This document shows positions 1-7,854 of a stretch of DNA of 25,749 bases, piece after piece (position 1 is the first letter of the stretch; each line of letters opens with the position of its first letter). Where the stretch lies: IMG/VR virus record IMGVR_UViG_3300023174_005589, positions 1 through 25,749 of that record. One strand, 5' to 3'. The notes under the pieces were generated by a model. It saw only the letters and a list, made by a program, of their open reading frames with translations, was not told the origin of the DNA and ran no database searches. This DNA comes from a virus. The position numbers and the translations under genes are program-made.

Positions 1-2460
1 CAACAATGGTCCAGTCCAGAAGAACGCTGTAAGAAAAAGATATCAGAAGCCAGTGATGCGGATGTGGAACGTATGTCTCAGCAGTGGGTCGAGGGCTACG
101 GCAGCGAAGATATCGCATACAACGCTCTCATCAGTATTCGAGAAGAAATCGTTTTTGTATTGCCCAGGTATTGCGAAACTTACCGTGTGGCCTGCGACAT
201 GCGAAAACAAATGCAGGCCATGGGATCGGAAAAGTTTCATGCCTGGATCATCGTCACATTCACTCAGGACCTTGCTGCTGCTGGTTGGCCTCGACCACAC
301 TCAGACACATTCACTGACCTTACCAAGCGATTGGTATTCAAACCACTGCGCGGCGGTGTCAACCCTCTTGACACATTAACAGAACAAATCGAGATTGGCA
401 AGGACACTCCAGCACAACAATGGATCCATAAAATTTACGATGAATTTCACGAACATCCATTCAATCCCCGATACCGAGTAATGACCTGGGGGTCAGGTGA
501 CGATCAGCAACTGGCCATATTTGAACTGGCGCCGGTGTTTGGTAAACCCACCACAGTGGACATCAAATGGTTTCAAGCATATCCACAACGACAGGGCATT
601 GGCACCCGAGCCATGCAACGGTTACAACAACTGGCACAGGAAGATGGCATCACACTCACCATATATCCTTGGAACCGGGGCGAAGTCAGTCAGAGTAAAT
701 TGACCAAAATCTATCGTGGCATGGGATTCCGTCCCACAGTTCGGGGTGCCAAAGACATGTCATGGCAACCACAACAACAAAGTGTGGCGGAAAGCGGCGC
801 CGATTCCAATCTATCATATCAAGGTAATTGCACAGAAGATGATGTTATTGAACATATTTTTGGTGATGTTAATAACTTTGCTAACATGGTCGAAGAACAC
901 GGTGACGAATTTACTGTCGGTGATTTAGTTGTCAAGTATGACCCGGAAACAGATGTTCATAGTTTCTATTATAAGAAGCAAAGTCTGTCAGAAACATTTG
1001 ACCAACCCTATCCTTTGACCTGGGAACACAGTGAATACGGTGATGTGGATGCCCTGACCACTCTGGACGATGGGACCCATCTGACTGTGATGTTCAGTAA
1101 ACAAGACGATGATAGTTGGGGAGTGTCCTTTTACAGAAACGACAGTCAGCGCACCACAGGCCTGGGTGATGCTCACAGAGTGTTTGCCACAGTGTTGGCT
1201 GCCATTGCCGAGTTTATCAAAAAACAACAACCGCGGGCATTAACCTTTTCGGCTGTCAAAGTTGAAGAAGACAACGACAGTATACAAGACCAACTCAGTA
1301 GGATCAAACTCTATGACAGAATGGTTGAACGTTACGCACGATCTGCTGGTTATGGTGTCACCAGAGTGGACAAAACTCACTTGGTGGCTTATAAATTGAC
1401 CCGATTGAAACAAGAACTGTCTGAACAGCAACAACAAAGTGTGGCGGAAGGCGATGTGATACGTCACAAGTTCGCCATAAAACAGGCTCAGAAGAATCGC
1501 ACACCATATTATAAGAATCCTGATATAGAAATACCTCAGTATGACCCAGATCGGCGTGCTGTATATCATCCAACATTGGCCGCCGGGCAACCAGAAGATT
1601 TCGACCATTTTGAAGTAGAAGAACGCAGTCCCACAGTGGCCAGAATTATTGGCATCACACAGCAAGGACAACGCATTGTGGCCAGTACTACCTCATTGGA
1701 ACTAGCCAATGCACTAGTAGATGCTTACAATCGCGGCGGATTTACTGACAAAGATATTCAGCGTGTACCAGTGGGGCCCACCAACGAAGGTAGAAGAGTT
1801 ATGCCGGCAGCAGATGTCCAATCGGGTGCGGTCAAATTATACGGATATATCAAAAGAAATTTAACTGATTTAGCGAGCATGACAAAATTTCATGAGGATT
1901 ATAATGAATCTTTTGTTGACGAAAACTTGGATAATTTGTTTGGTCAGGGCATACGCGTGGTATTTGACTCAGGATCATCCATAGAGTTTGATGATGGATT
2001 TCTATATATTCCTCTTACTAAAATGTGGACCTATCGTGCATTGATTAGTCCTAATCAGTTCGTTGCTGAAGTTGTAAAAGAATTAAGCAAAATGTCAACT
2101 GTCACACAAACATCTGTTGCTGAAAACTTTAAAGATGGACCTCAGATGAAATTTTTACGAGCCGGTGAACTTACCGGCTCTTATACTGATCAACAGTTGC
2201 GAAATCTGGGATTCAAACAAAACAGCAGGGGTGCTTGGTACATACCTCAGGATCAATGGCAAAAATTGATCAGTAAGGGACAAATACGTGAAAACTTTGC
2301 AGATGGCAAGAAGCCAGGACGTAAGGGACTAGCCAAAAGAATGGGTGTTCCAACTACAGCCAGTGTAAGTAGACTACGCCAAATTGCTAAATCAAGCACA
2401 GGTGAACGTGCTCGTATGGCACACTGGATGGCCAATATGAAATCAGGTAAAAACAAATGA
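1..2460 (+). CDS. Probable virion-internal polyprotein with GNAT acetyltransferase domain (5' partial)
   Basis: The frame is open from base 1, so the true start may lie before the window; the first ATG is at 64 (798 residues, numbering used here). Residues about 150-230 resemble a GNAT N-acetyltransferase, with the acetyl-CoA loop QRQGIG at 175-180 and a following Y-x-x-M-G-F segment. The rest has no named fold that I recognise; 400-430 holds an RIKLYDRMVERYA segment. SVAE recurs at 240-243, 459-462 and 684-687, and IRE at 741-743, each followed by Ser, Gly or Asn. These divide the protein into pieces of roughly 220, 220, 56 and 55 residues. The last piece is strongly basic (KKPGRKGLAKR and SSTGERARMAHW) and could bind DNA. 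The SVAE sites resemble T4 gp21 prohead protease sites, so an internal virion polyprotein is inferred. The next gene overlaps by 4 bases (ATGA). Confidence 0.6.
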   Translation, partial: QQWSSPEERCKKKISEASDADVERMSQQWVEGYGSEDIAYNALISIREEIVFVLPRYCETYRVACDMRKQMQAMGSEKFHAWIIVTFTQDLAAAGWPRPHSDTFTDLTKRLVFKPLRGGVNPLDTLTEQIEIGKDTPAQQWIHKIYDEFHEHPFNPRYRVMTWGSGDDQQLAIFELAPVFGKPTTVDIKWFQAYPQRQGIGTRAMQRLQQLAQEDGITLTIYPWNRGEVSQSKLTKIYRGMGFRPTVRGAKDMSWQPQQQSVAESGADSNLSYQGNCTEDDVIEHIFGDVNNFANMVEEHGDEFTVGDLVVKYDPETDVHSFYYKKQSLSETFDQPYPLTWEHSEYGDVDALTTLDDGTHLTVMFSKQDDDSWGVSFYRNDSQRTTGLGDAHRVFATVLAAIAEFIKKQQPRALTFSAVKVEEDNDSIQDQLSRIKLYDRMVERYARSAGYGVTRVDKTHLVAYKLTRLKQELSEQQQQSVAEGDVIRHKFAIKQAQKNRTPYYKNPDIEIPQYDPDRRAVYHPTLAAGQPEDFDHFEVEERSPTVARIIGITQQGQRIVASTTSLELANALVDAYNRGGFTDKDIQRVPVGPTNEGRRVMPAADVQSGAVKLYGYIKRNLTDLASMTKFHEDYNESFVDENLDNLFGQGIRVVFDSGSSIEFDDGFLYIPLTKMWTYRALISPNQFVAEVVKELSKMSTVTQTSVAENFKDGPQMKFLRAGELTGSYTDQQLRNLGFKQNSRGAWYIPQDQWQKLISKGQIRENFADGKKPGRKGLAKRMGVPTTASVSRLRQIAKSSTGERARMAHWMANMKSGKNK
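772..792 (+). repeat. 21-base direct repeat, copy 1 (encodes QQQSVAE)
   Basis: Identical to 1429-1449 and in the same reading frame (offset 657 bases). It encodes a Gln run followed by SVAE, placed between two segments of the long first gene. It probably marks a domain linker or protease site. Confidence 0.85.
1429..1449 (+). repeat. 21-base direct repeat, copy 2 (encodes QQQSVAE)
   Basis: Second exact copy of 772-792. Identity at the DNA level in an otherwise unrelated part of the gene suggests recent duplication or recombination at a linker. Confidence 0.85.
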
Positions 2461-3239
2461 AAATACAAGATATACTAGAGGATCGTCCTCGCAAATCTGC
2501 AAGAACTCAAACAAGGCCTGAAGTTGACCTTGGCCCAGACTTACGACCTCCGCAGTACGAACCCTTAGAACCCTACAGAGAACCTGAACAAGGCCAATCA
2601 AGATCCGATACAACTGCACCCAGTCAAAGAACCGCTAGCCAAAGCCGTACCCGTCAGGCCACTTCAGGACTAGCCAGCAACGACATGGTCCGTATGCTGA
2701 GCCGCATGCGTGACATTGAAGTAGATGCGGATGATACTGGCTATCCAGAAGAACCTGCTATGGATGTCACACAGCGAGTAACCACAGACAATCTTCCCGC
2801 AGTGGCAGGTGCCAATCTGCAGGCCTCGGGTGTGCAAAATCCCGAATGGCACAAGGTTGCTAACCTGCCGGGAAATATGAAGCAGGCTATACGCACCTTA
2901 GGCCGCAGACTATTTGGTGCCATGACTGACACACCCACAGATCAGATACACATGATTGCTGATCTGGGTGGCCAAGGACCAAACACCCATCAAGAAATCA
3001 ATGCTGTGATGAATTGGATGCAGGAACATGGGCAGGATCTGGGTTCCGGGGACATTGATTTTGACACTGTGATACCAGGCTACCAGGCAGATATACATCA
3101 GTATACTGCCGGAGGTATTCGTTGGTTATTGGTCAGAGATCAGTTTGGTCGTTACATCTATAGTTGGCCAGAATCAGACAGTGTTGATGGGCTGGTAAAT
3201 CAGAGTCTAACACATCAGCCTAGGGCACTAACCAGATAA
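2457..3239 (+). CDS. Conserved phage virion-associated protein with disordered N-terminus
   Basis: 260 residues, function unknown. The first half (about 10-105) is rich in Pro, Gln, Arg and Ser and is probably disordered. The second half looks folded, with PEWHKVANLPG near 130, a helical segment ending RTLGRRLFGAMT, and FGRYIYSWPE near 235. This architecture resembles conserved hypothetical proteins of T4-like marine phages; that is from memory and not verified. The N-terminus MKIQDILE-D fits the short capsid-targeting peptide also seen in the next four genes, with Glu8 as the candidate cut. It starts at an ATGA overlap with the upstream stop, so translational coupling is likely, and no Shine-Dalgarno is needed. 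Confidence 0.65.
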   Translation: MKIQDILEDRPRKSARTQTRPEVDLGPDLRPPQYEPLEPYREPEQGQSRSDTTAPSQRTASQSRTRQATSGLASNDMVRMLSRMRDIEVDADDTGYPEEPAMDVTQRVTTDNLPAVAGANLQASGVQNPEWHKVANLPGNMKQAIRTLGRRLFGAMTDTPTDQIHMIADLGGQGPNTHQEINAVMNWMQEHGQDLGSGDIDFDTVIPGYQADIHQYTAGGIRWLLVRDQFGRYIYSWPESDSVDGLVNQSLTHQPRALTR

Positions 3240-3242
3240 ATA
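3235..3242 (+). promoter_or_regulatory. Late-promoter-like GATAAATA element
   Basis: Seven of eight bases match the T4 late promoter TATAAATA. Only 6 bases separate it from the ATG at 3249, and no Shine-Dalgarno is visible between them. If used as in T4, transcription would begin at or next to the start codon. Confidence 0.5.
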
Positions 3243-3248
3243 CACATT

Positions 3249-4166
3249 ATGAACAAGACATCTTACATCATATTTTCCCAACTCTGCGAAAGCATCATAC
3301 AGGAAGCCAGTACTGCCAGCAACATACTGCCGGGCAATGCTGCGGCTAATGTGCTAATCAAAGTGCTGCACGGCCACTACAGCCTAGCACATGACCAAAA
3401 ATATACACAAACAGACAACATATCCTGGAACACTATCAATGATACTAGAACTGGTGCCTGGGCTATTATTAAATTTGCCGACGGGGTAGGTGCTATTAAA
3501 GCATCCAAAAACAAACAAGGGTATGCAGCAGTGGCAGTGCCTGATGAAAATTTACAAGTGTCAGAACAACAGTTCACCAAAGGCGGAGATGTCATAAACT
3601 ACTTCAAACAATTGGGACTGGGTAAAATACAACAACTGTACGTGGGGGTAGATCAAGGTCAATTGGGCCTAAAGAAAGGTGCAAGAGATGTTCGCCGGCA
3701 CCAAGAACAAAAACTTGGTACATCATCTCCGGAAAAGTTGCTGGCTAAATTCCGTCCCCTGTGGTTGCGTGCTATACAAGCAGCACAAGCAGATGTCAAA
3801 GGCATGGCTGTGACCATGGTACAGAACAATGCCTACAGAAAGGCCAACCAAAAACTTGAAAGATTGAACGAATTACAAGAAATTGCAGATGCCATCGAAT
3901 CCGGTGAAATAGATCAGACACCCAATCGTTACTCATCTAACGCCAGACAGGAAACTCTAAAAAAATATGTAACATCTGCTGTGTACCTTGCTGCAAGCCA
4001 TTTTTATCCAGAAGAAACAGGCAATATCACAAGAAGTTATGGCGGACTAAACGCATCTGGTTATCAAGGTCCCATGATGCTGCTAAGTGATATTGGTCAA
4101 GGTGATCAGAAAAAATTAGCCGCAGTTTTGGGATTCTTTAAAAGAATTCTTATATCAGGATACTAA
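3249..4166 (+). CDS. Putative internal virion protein, unknown function
   Basis: 305 residues with no family I recognise. The N-terminus ends in SIIQE-A (Glu19), which matches the L/I-x-E before Ala/Gly/Ser pattern of T4 gp21 prohead protease sites, so the first 19 residues may be a removable capsid-targeting peptide. Residues about 40-125 look like a compact alpha/beta domain (TGAWAIIKFADGVGAIKASK). About 150-235 is helical and charged, with Lys/Arg/Gln-rich stretches. No signal peptide or membrane segment is seen. It is preceded by a GATAAATA element rather than a ribosome binding site, and the next gene begins 3 bases after its stop. A role inside the capsid is inferred only from leader and context. 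Confidence 0.6.
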   Translation: MNKTSYIIFSQLCESIIQEASTASNILPGNAAANVLIKVLHGHYSLAHDQKYTQTDNISWNTINDTRTGAWAIIKFADGVGAIKASKNKQGYAAVAVPDENLQVSEQQFTKGGDVINYFKQLGLGKIQQLYVGVDQGQLGLKKGARDVRRHQEQKLGTSSPEKLLAKFRPLWLRAIQAAQADVKGMAVTMVQNNAYRKANQKLERLNELQEIADAIESGEIDQTPNRYSSNARQETLKKYVTSAVYLAASHFYPEETGNITRSYGGLNASGYQGPMMLLSDIGQGDQKKLAAVLGFFKRILISGY

Positions 4167-4169
4167 GCA

Positions 4170-5156
4170 ATGAACAGTCAAGAATTTTTAGCAGAAGCCA
4201 ACATAGCAGCCAAACTCAAAAGTGATGCCAAAATGGCCAAACGTATTGGCATTGCCATGCGTCATGACCGTACACTGCCCATGACTCTGGTGGCCAGATT
4301 GGGCACTAAACCAGACGACCAACAACTGTTACAGGCTTGGAGCAATCTGTTGGACCAAACACTCAGCAGCACTACCTATGGAGATTTGAGCAGAGAAGGC
4401 AAGTATGATGAGTGGCTGACTCGCCAGTATGTCAACGGCCAAGTTGACTTTGAAGACATCAATGGCGAGGGCGGTGATGCTTTGGGTGCATGGGCTGCAC
4501 TGAGCCTACGTGGCAAATTAGAACCCAAGGATCAGGATTTCAATAGATTCCCCGATATCGGTGCACTACAACGAGCCATGCGTAAACCTGTATATCTACG
4601 CGAACTGGAACGCATCAAAGACCAAGAGACCATTGAAAAACACAAGCGCGAGCAAAAGAACATAGTGGTCTATGAAGATGAAAACTACTGGTCTGCTGTG
4701 CTGTTAAACTACGGTGCCTGTTATACATTCAACAACGCTGCAGGCTATCGTGCTAACTTCTGCACAGGATCCAGTTCGGGATTAAGTTGGTTCCAACGTT
4801 ATGCTCCAGACGGCCTGCTGTTGGCTGTGATTAACAAAAATGACTCAGAAAATGCCGATGGCAAGTGGCAGATACATGCAGCCACCAATCAGTTTGTCAA
4901 TGCGGACCAGGAAGATCGGTGGAATCCCGAGAGAAATGCTAGGAAATTTGGCAAATTGTTTCCAGGTGTTATGAAGGCTGTGGTTCAGGGTCTTTCAGCC
5001 AGGGCTGAAGAAATCAATCAAGCCAGTGCTGAGATTGCCCGCGGAGGTTACGATGTCGCCAAAGAAATTTCAGAATTGCAGAGCAAGTTCCCAGGTGCCT
5101 TCACCAGTGCTAAATCAGACCCTGAATTAGAACCAAACCCCGAAACGCAACAATGA
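4170..5156 (+). CDS. Putative internal virion protein with Cys-Thr motif domain
   Basis: 328 residues, function not established. The leader MNSQEFLAE-A closely resembles the capsid-targeting peptides of T4 internal proteins, with candidate cleavage after Glu9. The middle (about 165-245) has YWSAVLLNYGACYTF, then NFCTGSSSGLSWFQRYAPDG and a hydrophobic strand LLLAVINKN. This layout (Trp/Cys-Thr, then F-x-x-Y-x-x-x-G-x-L) recalls a domain common in phage hypothetical proteins that carries a G-T-x-W-C-T motif; the match is loose. The C-terminus is acidic and Gln/Glu-rich. The next gene overlaps by 4 bases (ATGA). There is a weak AGGA about 12 bases before the start. Confidence 0.6.
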   Translation: MNSQEFLAEANIAAKLKSDAKMAKRIGIAMRHDRTLPMTLVARLGTKPDDQQLLQAWSNLLDQTLSSTTYGDLSREGKYDEWLTRQYVNGQVDFEDINGEGGDALGAWAALSLRGKLEPKDQDFNRFPDIGALQRAMRKPVYLRELERIKDQETIEKHKREQKNIVVYEDENYWSAVLLNYGACYTFNNAAGYRANFCTGSSSGLSWFQRYAPDGLLLAVINKNDSENADGKWQIHAATNQFVNADQEDRWNPERNARKFGKLFPGVMKAVVQGLSARAEEINQASAEIARGGYDVAKEISELQSKFPGAFTSAKSDPELEPNPETQQ

Positions 5157-5983
5157 GAGCCAGAGAATTTGTCAGAGAAAGTGGTCGACGTCTGGCCAGT
5201 CAGGGCAAGGAAGTTTCCCGAGTCTACCCAGAAGATTTTAAAAAGGCCAAAGCCAGTCTGGACCCCCTGCTAAAGCAAGCAGGCATCACCGCCGGATGGA
5301 CTGCTGGTGGAGCTGGTAGTTTCGATCCCGAACACCCCTACGGTGGCGGTGGTCGTGCCAGCAGTGGTGATATTGATATCATGATTGATCCTGATGATCT
5401 CAGAGCAGCCTTTCCTGTGGATCTGGAGCAGTATAATCAGGCAACCCAGGCCCTGGGCACCCGAGCATTTGCCAATGTCATGGCCAGTCCTGAAAGACAG
5501 GAAAAATTGGCACTGACCGCCAGCAAATGGGCCCTGGCACAATACATGACAAAAAATGGTTATCCCACCGACCCCGGCACGCTGACAGTGGAATATGGTG
5601 CTGATGGTAAGATCTTTAGTGTGGATTTGATATTACGTCCCAGGGAAGCCTGGGAATTACACGCTCATGACTTCAGTCAGGATCCCGAAATGCGCGGTGG
5701 TCAATTGTTCACTGACGTCTACCCCACACTGGTGCGACTGGCCAGCAAAACCACTCAGATTGATCCCAGAACTGGTGAAGAGAAGGGCAGTCTGCAATAC
5801 AGTCCTGATCGAGGGCTGGTGGACCGAGCCACTGGTCAAGTGGTGGCCATCAATAAAAATGACATCGCAAAAATTCTACTGGGCCCTGCGGCCACTGCCC
5901 GAGACATGAGCAGCATTTCTGGCATTCGTCGAGCACTCAGACAGGATCCCGAAAAGTTAGCCCAGGTTTTCCCCGCAGCATAA
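5153..5983 (+). CDS. Pol-beta-type nucleotidyltransferase, probable internal virion protein
   Basis: 276 residues. A nucleotidyltransferase core is visible: Gly55-Ser56 followed by a Gly-rich loop, then SGDIDIMID with Asp73 and Asp75, and a third acidic residue in FSVDLIL (Asp158). This is the G-S...D-x-D...D metal-binding set of the DNA polymerase beta superfamily, so transfer of a nucleotide to an unknown acceptor is likely. The leader MRAREFVRE-S (Glu9) fits the same capsid-targeting pattern as its neighbours, implying that the enzyme may be packaged and delivered with the DNA. It starts in an ATGA overlap with the upstream gene. The substrate cannot be told from sequence; an antitoxin-like or tRNA-directed activity is equally possible. 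Confidence 0.65.
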   Translation: MRAREFVRESGRRLASQGKEVSRVYPEDFKKAKASLDPLLKQAGITAGWTAGGAGSFDPEHPYGGGGRASSGDIDIMIDPDDLRAAFPVDLEQYNQATQALGTRAFANVMASPERQEKLALTASKWALAQYMTKNGYPTDPGTLTVEYGADGKIFSVDLILRPREAWELHAHDFSQDPEMRGGQLFTDVYPTLVRLASKTTQIDPRTGEEKGSLQYSPDRGLVDRATGQVVAINKNDIAKILLGPAATARDMSSISGIRRALRQDPEKLAQVFPAA

Positions 5984-5986
5984 TTT

Positions 5987-5994
5987 ACTAAATA
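5987..5994 (+). promoter_or_regulatory. Late-promoter-like ACTAAATA element
   Basis: Matches TATAAATA at six of eight positions, including the TAAATA core. It lies in the 17-base gap before the ATG at 6001, with 6 bases between motif and ATG and no Shine-Dalgarno. Confidence 0.5.
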
Positions 5995-6000
5995 CTAGTT

Positions 6001-7842
6001 ATGCTACTACAAGAACTATTTGCACCAAGAAAATCCATACTAAAAGAAGGCATTGATCACCCCGAAGATTTGATCATCGCCCAAGGCTCTGCCGGTGCCG
6101 AGCGCGTTGTTGACGCCATTGCTGGGCTATCAAAAGACACCAGCACAGTTTCCATCAAATGGGATGGTTTCCCTGCCGTGGTATTTGGCCGAGATGCACA
6201 AGGTCAGTTGGTGTTTGTAGACAAACACATGTACGACAAAGTTGCCAAAGGCCGCATGGAATTTATGACCATACAGGAATACGATCAGTCACGCGGTGCT
6301 GATCGTTCTGATCTATGGGAAAAAGAAAGTGTGTTGCGACCCCAGTTGGATAAAATTGTACCCAGAGCCCGGGATCAGTTTTGGATGGGCGACTTAATGT
6401 GGAGCGGCACACCTGCTACTCGAGATGGCGCATTTGTATTCAAACCCAACACTGTGGAATATCGAGTCAGCATCATTGGCGAATTGGGAGAAAATATTGC
6501 ACGCAGCGTGGGCGGCATTGCTGTGCATACGTTCATTCCTGGATTAGGGCAATCAGATCAGCCATTGACAGGACTCCGTGGCCTAGATGCCGACGGCGGT
6601 ATAACTTTCCTCACTGGCGAGATGCGTGACAAACCAAAAATACTAGTCAATCGCAATTTCTTAAAACAAACTCAACAGATCGTTCGACAACAAAAACCTG
6701 CGGTCGATAAATTCATTGCTGATCTAATAGAACAACGAGGCAAGAGCATACTCACAGCCATGGGCCCTTTTATCACCACCATGCTAGAAGACAATGATAT
6801 TGCCAACAACATTGTGCCAAGATTTTTAGAATTTTTAAAGTCAAGATTAAATCCTGCTGCTCAAACCAAGTTTTTGGGCAAGAACAATGATGGTTGGCTG
6901 TATCAAGCAGACGGCGGTGCACCGGGCTTGTTGGGCATCTGGATGATGTGGGCTGCAGTGACTGACCTGAAATTACATGTCAAAGAACAAATAGACAGTC
7001 AACAACGCGGCAGTGAGATTGTGGCCATTATTGATGGCGAAGAAGCACACGAAGGCTACGTGTTTGGCGGCGGCAAAGACAAACTCAAGTTAGTGGATCG
7101 TTTAGGATTCAGTCGTGCCAACTTTGCCAAGCACAGAGTGCCAGATGAAGAGATTGCTCAAAAGAAGGACATGCCTATGGCAGTGTTCTGTTTTGGTCGC
7201 ATGAATCCGCCCACCTTAGGTCACAGATTGGTCATGGCCAAAACAGTGGATCTGGGCAGAGACAATGCCTATATCTTTTTGAGCAACACACAAAACACTG
7301 ACACTGATCCTTTGGCACCTGCTGTCAAAGCGGCATTTATTAGAAAAATATATCCTGATCTGGGTCAACACATTGTCGACGAGCCGGTGGCTACACCCAT
7401 ACAAGCAGCCAACTGGCTCTACAGCAAAGGCTACAGAAACATGACATTCGTAGCCGGCAGTGACCGATTGGGACGCGGCACTGGCAGCATAGAACGACTA
7501 TTGAATAGCTGGAACAGTGGAACAGTTCGCACCGCAGATCATGCATTTGGTCCGGACGGCAGAGAGCACGTGGTACTGAATTTCGTCAGTAGCGGGTCAC
7601 GCGATCCCGATGCCACAGACATTAGTGGTATTAGCGGAACCTTGGCTCGCAAATTCGCTGTGGCGGGTGACGAACAGGCTTTTGAACGTGCAACTGGAGT
7701 TAAAAGTAATATCCGGGTCCAGGGCCAAACCTTATACCAAACCACTCGTCAAGGCATGGGGATCGCAGAACCAGTCGAAGAGCCACAATTACAAGAGACA
7801 CTGAATCGGTTCCGCAAAATGGGCCGGCAGTCACTCAAATAA
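6001..7842 (+). CDS. Fusion of ligase-like covalent nucleotidyltransferase and HIGH-type nucleotidylyltransferase
   Basis: 613 residues with two catalytic modules. The N-terminal module has the polynucleotide ligase/capping enzyme motifs in order: motif I KWDG with Lys53 as the expected AMP-accepting lysine, a motif III-like GDLMWSG (Asp131), motif IV-like HEGYVF (Glu351) and motif V-like KLKLVDR (Lys361, Lys363). The C-terminal module (about 390-560) has GRMNPPTLGH (399-408), a T/HxGH adenylylation signature, and a late ISGTLARKF motif like the IS-x-T-x-x-R of NMN/pantetheine-type adenylyltransferases. The leader MLLQELFAPRKSILKE-G resembles the T4 Alt capsid-targeting peptide, so it may be injected. 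Joining a ligase-like fold to a dinucleotide-forming fold could mean NAD or RNA-end chemistry; the substrate is unknown. No Shine-Dalgarno; an ACTAAATA element precedes the ATG. Confidence 0.7.
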   Translation: MLLQELFAPRKSILKEGIDHPEDLIIAQGSAGAERVVDAIAGLSKDTSTVSIKWDGFPAVVFGRDAQGQLVFVDKHMYDKVAKGRMEFMTIQEYDQSRGADRSDLWEKESVLRPQLDKIVPRARDQFWMGDLMWSGTPATRDGAFVFKPNTVEYRVSIIGELGENIARSVGGIAVHTFIPGLGQSDQPLTGLRGLDADGGITFLTGEMRDKPKILVNRNFLKQTQQIVRQQKPAVDKFIADLIEQRGKSILTAMGPFITTMLEDNDIANNIVPRFLEFLKSRLNPAAQTKFLGKNNDGWLYQADGGAPGLLGIWMMWAAVTDLKLHVKEQIDSQQRGSEIVAIIDGEEAHEGYVFGGGKDKLKLVDRLGFSRANFAKHRVPDEEIAQKKDMPMAVFCFGRMNPPTLGHRLVMAKTVDLGRDNAYIFLSNTQNTDTDPLAPAVKAAFIRKIYPDLGQHIVDEPVATPIQAANWLYSKGYRNMTFVAGSDRLGRGTGSIERLLNSWNSGTVRTADHAFGPDGREHVVLNFVSSGSRDPDATDISGISGTLARKFAVAGDEQAFERATGVKSNIRVQGQTLYQTTRQGMGIAEPVEEPQLQETLNRFRKMGRQSLK

Positions 7843-7850
7843 CGTAAATA
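7843..7850 (+). promoter_or_regulatory. Late-promoter-like CGTAAATA element
   Basis: TAAATA core in the 12-base gap before the ATG at 7855, with only 4 bases between motif and ATG. Begins right after the upstream stop codon. No Shine-Dalgarno is present. Confidence 0.45.
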
Positions 7851-7854
7851 ATTA

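Noticed and set aside
988-1671. Long minus-strand open frames under the first gene, and similar shadows elsewhere
   Set aside because: They lack ribosome binding sites and recognisable domains, and they lie fully opposite well-supported plus-strand genes.
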